Assembly (NCBI GenBank): GCA_951799425.1
Contig: OX637395.1
Span: 6,474,951 to 6,538,950 of the forward strand
Source: Ilex aquifolium
Taxonomy: Eukaryota > Streptophyta > Magnoliopsida > Aquifoliales > Aquifoliaceae
Reading direction: 5' to 3'
DNA: 64,000 nucleotides
Shown: piece by piece, positions 58,708 through 64,000 of the stretch
Layout: every line of letters starts with the position of its first letter
How positions within the stretch are numbered: the first letter of the stretch is position 1
Translations under genes and position numbers: made by a program
Notes under the pieces: model-generated
Told to the model about the DNA's origin: nothing
Database searches by the model: none
Seen by the model: only the letters and a program-made list of their open reading frames with translations

Positions 58708-60665
58708 TCACCAGGAATGGCCTCTCCCTCTCCTCGTTTTACGGAAAGGCTTGCACGCCTCGATGCTCAGATCAACGGCTGCAGCGAGTGCCATAAAGAT
58801 GGCAGCATCCTCCACGCACGTCACATGTCGCATAGCAAGTTGCACCAATGGCTTGCTGCATTTCCCTTCCCCTTTCACTCTACAGCTCATGACAAACCCC
58901 ACAACAACAGGACTTGGTGCTGCAAAGTCTACACTGCTTTGTGGGCTCGGTACTGGAGTTGCTGCTGCTCGAACCTGTCTGTCAGTGTCTATAAAGAACT
59001 CCCCACCCTTTTCGGCATTGATCAGTATCTCGGACATGAGAAGCTCCCCTCCCTCCTGGCCTTCAGAAAGAAGGTGGAAACGACAGCAAATGGAGTCTTT
59101 GATGCCACGATCACGCCATGCCTCGAGCTTTCCCCATGGCTGCCAGCTCTCGGGTCTGCAAGCATCAGGTCGAACAATCAGCCAGGCTCCTGGGTTGGAT
59201 CTGGAAACCCAATCACAACCTGTTGATGGCACAAAGGGAGTTGTTATGAAGGCAGCTGCAACAGCGGAGCCAGAGAGGTCGTGTATCTTCACCTTCCATC
59301 CCTTCCTCTCTCTTCTCTCTATCTCTTGGTCGAACCCATCAACAGAAGTTGACCAATATGAGCTCAAAGGACCTGCCAGGGATACCCTGTGATTTATAAT
59401 AACTGGAACAAATTATTTAAGGGCAAACTAGTTATTGGAACATCAGCATCAAGTTCTGTTCATAGGTAATGGCTGATGCAATTGCATTTCAAAGAAGAAT
59501 ATGCAAAACCACTTTCACATGCAATATGTACCATGGATAGGCAGATCATTATGTTTGTTAGATTGCCAAAAAAAGATGAGAAAAAGTAGAAATAACGATT
59601 CAGAATCCAATGAAAGACAACAGTCTGAGCGAATTTTGCTGAATTTGAGTTTTCTTCCTTTCTCTCTCTCTCCCCCCCCCCCCCCCCCCCTTCCCTCCTC
59701 TTTTCTTCCAAAGAGAGGGAGGGTCCACAACTTGTTGGAACCTCTATGTAGTAAGTTTTCGTTGAGTTTAGAAATTTTGAGCTGTTTCCAGCAAAAAGTC
59801 CATACATGTGCCCAGAGTTGAACCATTTTGGTGAATTCTTCAGCAAGAGGGTCAAGCACTGTGAAAACTCCATCAACCAATTAAACTATCTATGCAACAG
59901 AATCCAGAGCTAGTATGAACTCTGTAACATTTACAATTGCTTATGAAATTCAGATAGCTTTTACATTTATAAATAGAATAGTATTATTTGCAGCTCTTTC
60001 AAAAGTCCCAAATGATGATTAAAGCATAGAAGAGATCACATAATCAAGAAACATTACCTGTCTTGACTAAACCTGCAACTGAAAATAGGTTGCTTGATTG
60101 TGCCTTGAAGCTGAACTATCTGGGGACTCAATTTAGTCTCGTCTTCAAACTGGAAAATGTATCTTGGATCAGGATCCAGTTTCACTCTCAAATGCAGCTC
60201 TGCTCCCAGTTTTTCAGTCTCCTGCTTGTTTTTGCCAATGCCTATCCAGCCACTGAAGAGAATAACTGGCTTCCCTTCACACCATTCAGGACCCACTTCC
60301 AACTTAAATGTTCCAATCTGCTGTTTTTTAGTACCAGTCCCACAATGAGATCCCTTCCTCCCGGTGAAAACAACTATTTCCAGATATGCATGAGGGGCAT
60401 AGAAACATCCGGGTGCCAACAAAGTATTTAAATCAGATTCTTCAAAATCAAAGCTTGAGGCAATGCTGTGAAAATCTGGGGTAGTTTCAGGAGAAGATAC
60501 ATAGGGGACTGACGTTGTCTGCACTGGAAAACCTCGCAGACGGATCTCACACAAACATGGAGAAGAGAATGCATGGATCCCAGATTTTGTAGCATTCAAA
60601 GCTGTCCCACGATTTCTCAATCCCAGTGACCCTACTGACAACCTGATAAACGCTTGAGGATCCAT
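58708..60665 (-). CDS. ASG1: DUF1005 family protein, likely ABIOTIC STRESS GENE 1
   Basis: Minus-strand exons 60058-60665 and 58708-59386 join across a 671-bp GT-AG intron, giving 428 residues. The start MDPQAFIRLSVGSLGLR is characteristic of DUF1005 proteins. Further marks are FSSPCLCEIRLRGFPVQT, CFYAPHAYLEIVVFTGRKG and, in exon 2, GWKVKIHDLSGSAVAAAFI, NPGAWLIVRPD and MRHVTCVEDAAIFMALAAAV. Length and two-exon layout fit the family. Arabidopsis ASG1 (At5g17640, from memory) and a potato homologue are membrane-associated and linked to salt and osmotic stress; the biochemical role is unknown. The position beyond AUG7 and XPT supports ASG1 rather than another family member. The ATG at 60665 fits the family start. 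The leader is probably spliced. Confidence 0.85.
59672..59690. repeat. Poly-C tract (19 C) in the DUF1005 intron
   Basis: Follows a (CT)n stretch on the plus strand. On the sense strand it reads as 19 G. Confidence 0.85.
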
Positions 60666-63234
60666 TTTGCTCACAATTATTTCTCCATTGATAGCAAGCT
60701 TTTATCTTGAACAACTCACAAAAGCCTGTTATGACAGTCAGAAACTGGAAATCAGGATAGGGACAATTTTACTAGTATGTGATAGCAAACTTAACATCCA
60801 AAGAGAATTTCACATTTTTACAGGCAAAAGTTGCACCACTTATGTGATAGATTTATTTGGTACTTTATACTGTTTTACTTCTCATTAAATTAAAAAGATG
60901 AGAAGGTCAGAGATTGAAAAGGGGAAACATTAAAACGAGTAGCCCTATCTCAAAATTATTGGACCGTACTCTGTTTTTTTTTTCAATGGGAACCGCACTC
61001 AGTTCAATTAGGATAGTCAGGACCACAACTACGCCATAAGACATATACTTGGGAAAAATATAAAGATCTTATTTACTTCATCAAAGACGTCATGACACTG
61101 ATACTTGTTGATTCTTTTCATCAAGTAAAATTCATTATAAAGAGCCATAGAGAGGGGTGAACCCCAAGTACAACGAAGTACAAGTCAATATTGATACTTA
61201 TTGATTGCTGATGTTAAAAAACTACCTATCCATTCCTTTATTGTTCTAGGTACAACTAATCTCACTGTGTATAACAGCAAAACCATATTTTGGAATGGTA
61301 TGGCCGGTGTCTACAGTCCTATATGCTTTGCAACAACTAACTGTACATCTCAACAAGAAATGCTGCTCTAGTCCTATATGCTTTGCAACAACTAACTGTA
61401 CATCTCAACAAGAAATGCTGCTCTAGGTTACTGAATTTGGTTGAGTAAGATGGATAACTAAGGAGCAACCTCAAAGCAACTCATGTATTGATTGGGTTGG
61501 AAAAATATATTTAAACAAACTCCGAACTACTATGGATAAAAGGGTCTTAGTAACTTTGTGGTAAAAGCAATCAAATAAAACTCAATTAACCAAAGAAAAC
61601 CCAATTAATCAAGTCCTAAAAACAATTCGTTTAAATTTTAAATTTCTCTTAGTTCCACACACTGTAGCTAACCACAAACACACACACAGAGGAAAAAACT
61701 TGAAATGATGGGACATATTAAGCCGAATACTTGAGTCCAGAATAATCCCAGCCACTAAGACCATATTTTGCCCACTTATAGATCGTTCATGAAAAAAAGA
61801 AAGAAAGAAAGAAAGAAGCCACCCCAATGCCATTTCTTTCAGTGCTGAGTGAATCTGATTCAGCTTCAAGTAGCGAAGTAAGGCTTTCCACATTTTATTT
61901 GCAATACACATGAATCAGAGAGGGGGGAAAAAAAGGTTCATAATAGAATCCTACACAGTAACTCAAACCTCGAAGGTGTTTACTAACTTCTCAAATATAG
62001 GAAAGAAATATCTTAAAGATTACCGACCCTTTACAGTCTAGAATTTTAAGACATTAAAATGCAAAGCCCTCTGTTACTTATTCCCAGCAAAAGTCTGACA
62101 AAGAATTCAATGTAATTATAATCTTAACATCAATTACTTCCTCAGCCAGTATATCCTATGGCTACCAGCTAAACCAGGATCGAACAGGACACCTGTAAAC
62201 CAGACTATACAAATATTGAGACAATGAATTATGGTACTTAGCCTTATGCCAGTCTGCTCCAATAACAGCGTCAACATTTCTTACTCTAAATATTAGTTCA
62301 TTACTTCAGTGTTTAGTTTACAGACACATATATATTAATTAGGGAGAAACAAGGAACCAGAAATATTTAAGTATTATTTTTCTTTTCCTTCTTTTCTTTT
62401 CTAGTACTCCTTTTGGCTATTGGAGGAATTGAAAGGGAAAAAATTGAATTCTAGGATAATGCCTAAGAAAGGAAGCCTCATCTAGCCATTTTAAAGCATG
62501 CTGTTTTCTTTCCTCATATTCATCGCAAAAACCAAATGGTACAAAAAGATTTACCAATATTGAAATTAGAGCTAATATGCTAATCTCAACATAAAAGGAA
62601 CAGCAGCAGCAATATCAGGGTTGGTACTGAAGTGTGTGTGAGGTATATTTAGATTCGTCTCCAATAATGGTGTAAAATCTGTAATCGTTTTCGATTGATC
62701 TGAATTCAAGTATGGATACAAATCACTACCTTTGTCTTTTTTCTTTGGCAAAACCTCAAATTAGTTATTTCAACAAATTCCTTAATTGCAGCTTCTTCTC
62801 ATAAACACTCCTTGTAATTGTTGCAGTTATGTGACAATTCACAAACCCATTCAATCAGCAATAGCAGGCTTCTTCATTACGAATTCTCCTATTTTATGTT
62901 ACACAATTCAATTAGACCCATAATTCGAAACTTGTCAACTCCGCTGGGGCGGGCCACGAGGGATGGATTAATCTAGTTTTACATAAACTAATCCGAACAC
63001 CACTTAACGTAATACCTTAATTCACAACTGTAAGTTTCTAATGGACTCAATACAAGAAACCTATATAGCATGAGAACAATAACTTCCAACTATGAAACTG
63101 AAACTTAAACTGCCAACTATGCTATTTCTACACAAACATCGCCAAAATTAGCAAAAATTTAAGACAAACACAAATAAAATACAGAAGATTAGATAAAGAA
63201 GAATTGACAAACAGCTAAATAACCGAAAACCCAC
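60666..63234 (-). other. Probable leader intron of the DUF1005 gene
   Basis: On the minus strand a possible splice acceptor (ATAACAG before GCTTTTG, near 60729) lies just upstream of the ATG. A possible donor (AAAG before GTGGGT, near 63235) lies 2.5 kb further up. The DNA between is AT-rich with a 55-bp tandem duplication and a GAAA run (about 61797-61817). No separate gene is seen. The intron is inference from splice-like sites. Confidence 0.35.
61315..61424. repeat. Perfect 55-bp tandem duplication
   Basis: AGTCCTATATGCTTTGCAAC begins at 61315 and again at 61370, and the two 55-bp units are identical as far as I can read. The duplication is recent or an assembly artefact. Confidence 0.9.
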
Positions 63235-63432
63235 CTTTACTCTGAAGCTTTATCCTTCAGAGCATCAAAAAAGCCACTTTTGAAGCTAAAAATACTCCAA
63301 TCCTTGCAAAAAGCCTGTGAAAATTATTATCATAGCTTTTTCATTCATACCCATCAAACAAATTTCCAAGAGAACAGCATTAATGATGTAAATTCAGTTT
63401 CTTCTCATCCAAGCACACTAAAACATTACATG

Positions 63433-63468
<36 letters not shown>

Positions 63469-64000
63469 AACTTCAGAGTAAGAGAAATAATAAGAATATG
63501 AATGCTCAAAGAGGGGTTGATGAAGAATTGAACCAAAGCACCAAACCCTCTAAGAATGTATCACGCAGACTGTGCGCGGATCACAAGAAACGCATATGTA
63601 TATGTTGAAAGTGAGTATCAGTAGACAGTAGATTGTATTACATGCATTTATGGTGGTATAAAGAGTGAAGTTTTACTTTCTTTTGGGTAAGTGTATAACC
63701 AGTGAAGTTAAAAGAGAATAACTGGGCCTGCATCATTTGGGACAACATAGGCGGAGAAGGTAAAGGAATGGTATTAATTTTAGTGTAACAAACCATCAAA
63801 ACATTTGATACATGGTGAAGACTACAATACCCAGAAGAAAAATACAGTATTGTATCATCATGTACAAGTTTTGTGGATTTTTCTTACAAATTTTGAGTGT
63901 CATTTACAATTTTCGGGATTATTATAAATTTTGTGGGTCATTTACAAATTTTAAAAATCCTTTGGGTTTTAGGATCAATCCTAATGTAATCTCAAGAGTT
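63235..64000 (-). promoter_or_regulatory. Possible leader exon and promoter of the DUF1005 gene
   Basis: A (TC)n run (63434-63468) and GC-richer sequence around 63540-63600 mark a plausible transcription start zone for the minus-strand gene. Sequence beyond 63600 is AT-rich with no recognised gene. The exact start cannot be placed. Confidence 0.3.

Overview
This window is nuclear DNA from a flowering plant, almost certainly a eudicot. It is AT-rich, its genes are spaced several kilobases apart and split by GT-AG introns, and the gaps and introns are filled with plant-type transposons (Ty1/copia, Ty3/gypsy, hAT, Helitrons, MITEs). I cannot name the species. Nothing bacterial, viral or organellar is present, and I found no tRNA, rRNA or CRISPR.

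Layout, left to right: the 5' part of an organelle-type PPR gene (1-464, minus); a two-exon tau-class glutathione S-transferase (2876-4121, plus); a single-exon secreted CDR1-like aspartic protease (7407-8726, minus); a nine-exon gene for augmin subunit 7, AUG7 (10744-22707, minus), whose 7-kb fifth intron holds a decayed chromovirus with another element's solo LTR inside it; a broken Ty1/copia element (22998-29024) just upstream of AUG7, itself carrying a non-autonomous hAT element; a repeat-rich gap of 8 kb; an intronless plastid phosphate translocator of the XPT type (36975-38282, plus); a second repeat-rich gap with Helitrons, an ACC-rich low-complexity tract and MITEs; a small B3-domain gene (coding exons 51219-52174, plus); a three-exon nodulin-like/NFD4-like major facilitator (52945-56964, minus); and a two-exon DUF1005 gene, likely ASG1 (58708-60665, minus), with a probable intron-bearing leader reaching about 63.6 kb.

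The genes are ordinary housekeeping and response genes and do not form a pathway. The most informative gene-level point is order. From memory, AUG7, XPT and ASG1 are consecutive in Arabidopsis (At5g17620, At5g17630, At5g17640). Here the same three occur in the same order, spread over about 50 kb by transposons and two extra genes, which suggests an old conserved block. The most informative genome-level points are the nested insertions with readable target-site duplications, three or four Helitron-like elements with recognisable ends, and an unusual number of long C or G homopolymer runs.

I looked for an undescribed biological system and do not see one. What is unusual here is repeat architecture, not a new gene module. 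Exon boundaries were set by hand from reading frame and GT-AG sites and checked for phase; functions rest on recognised sequence motifs, without database searches.
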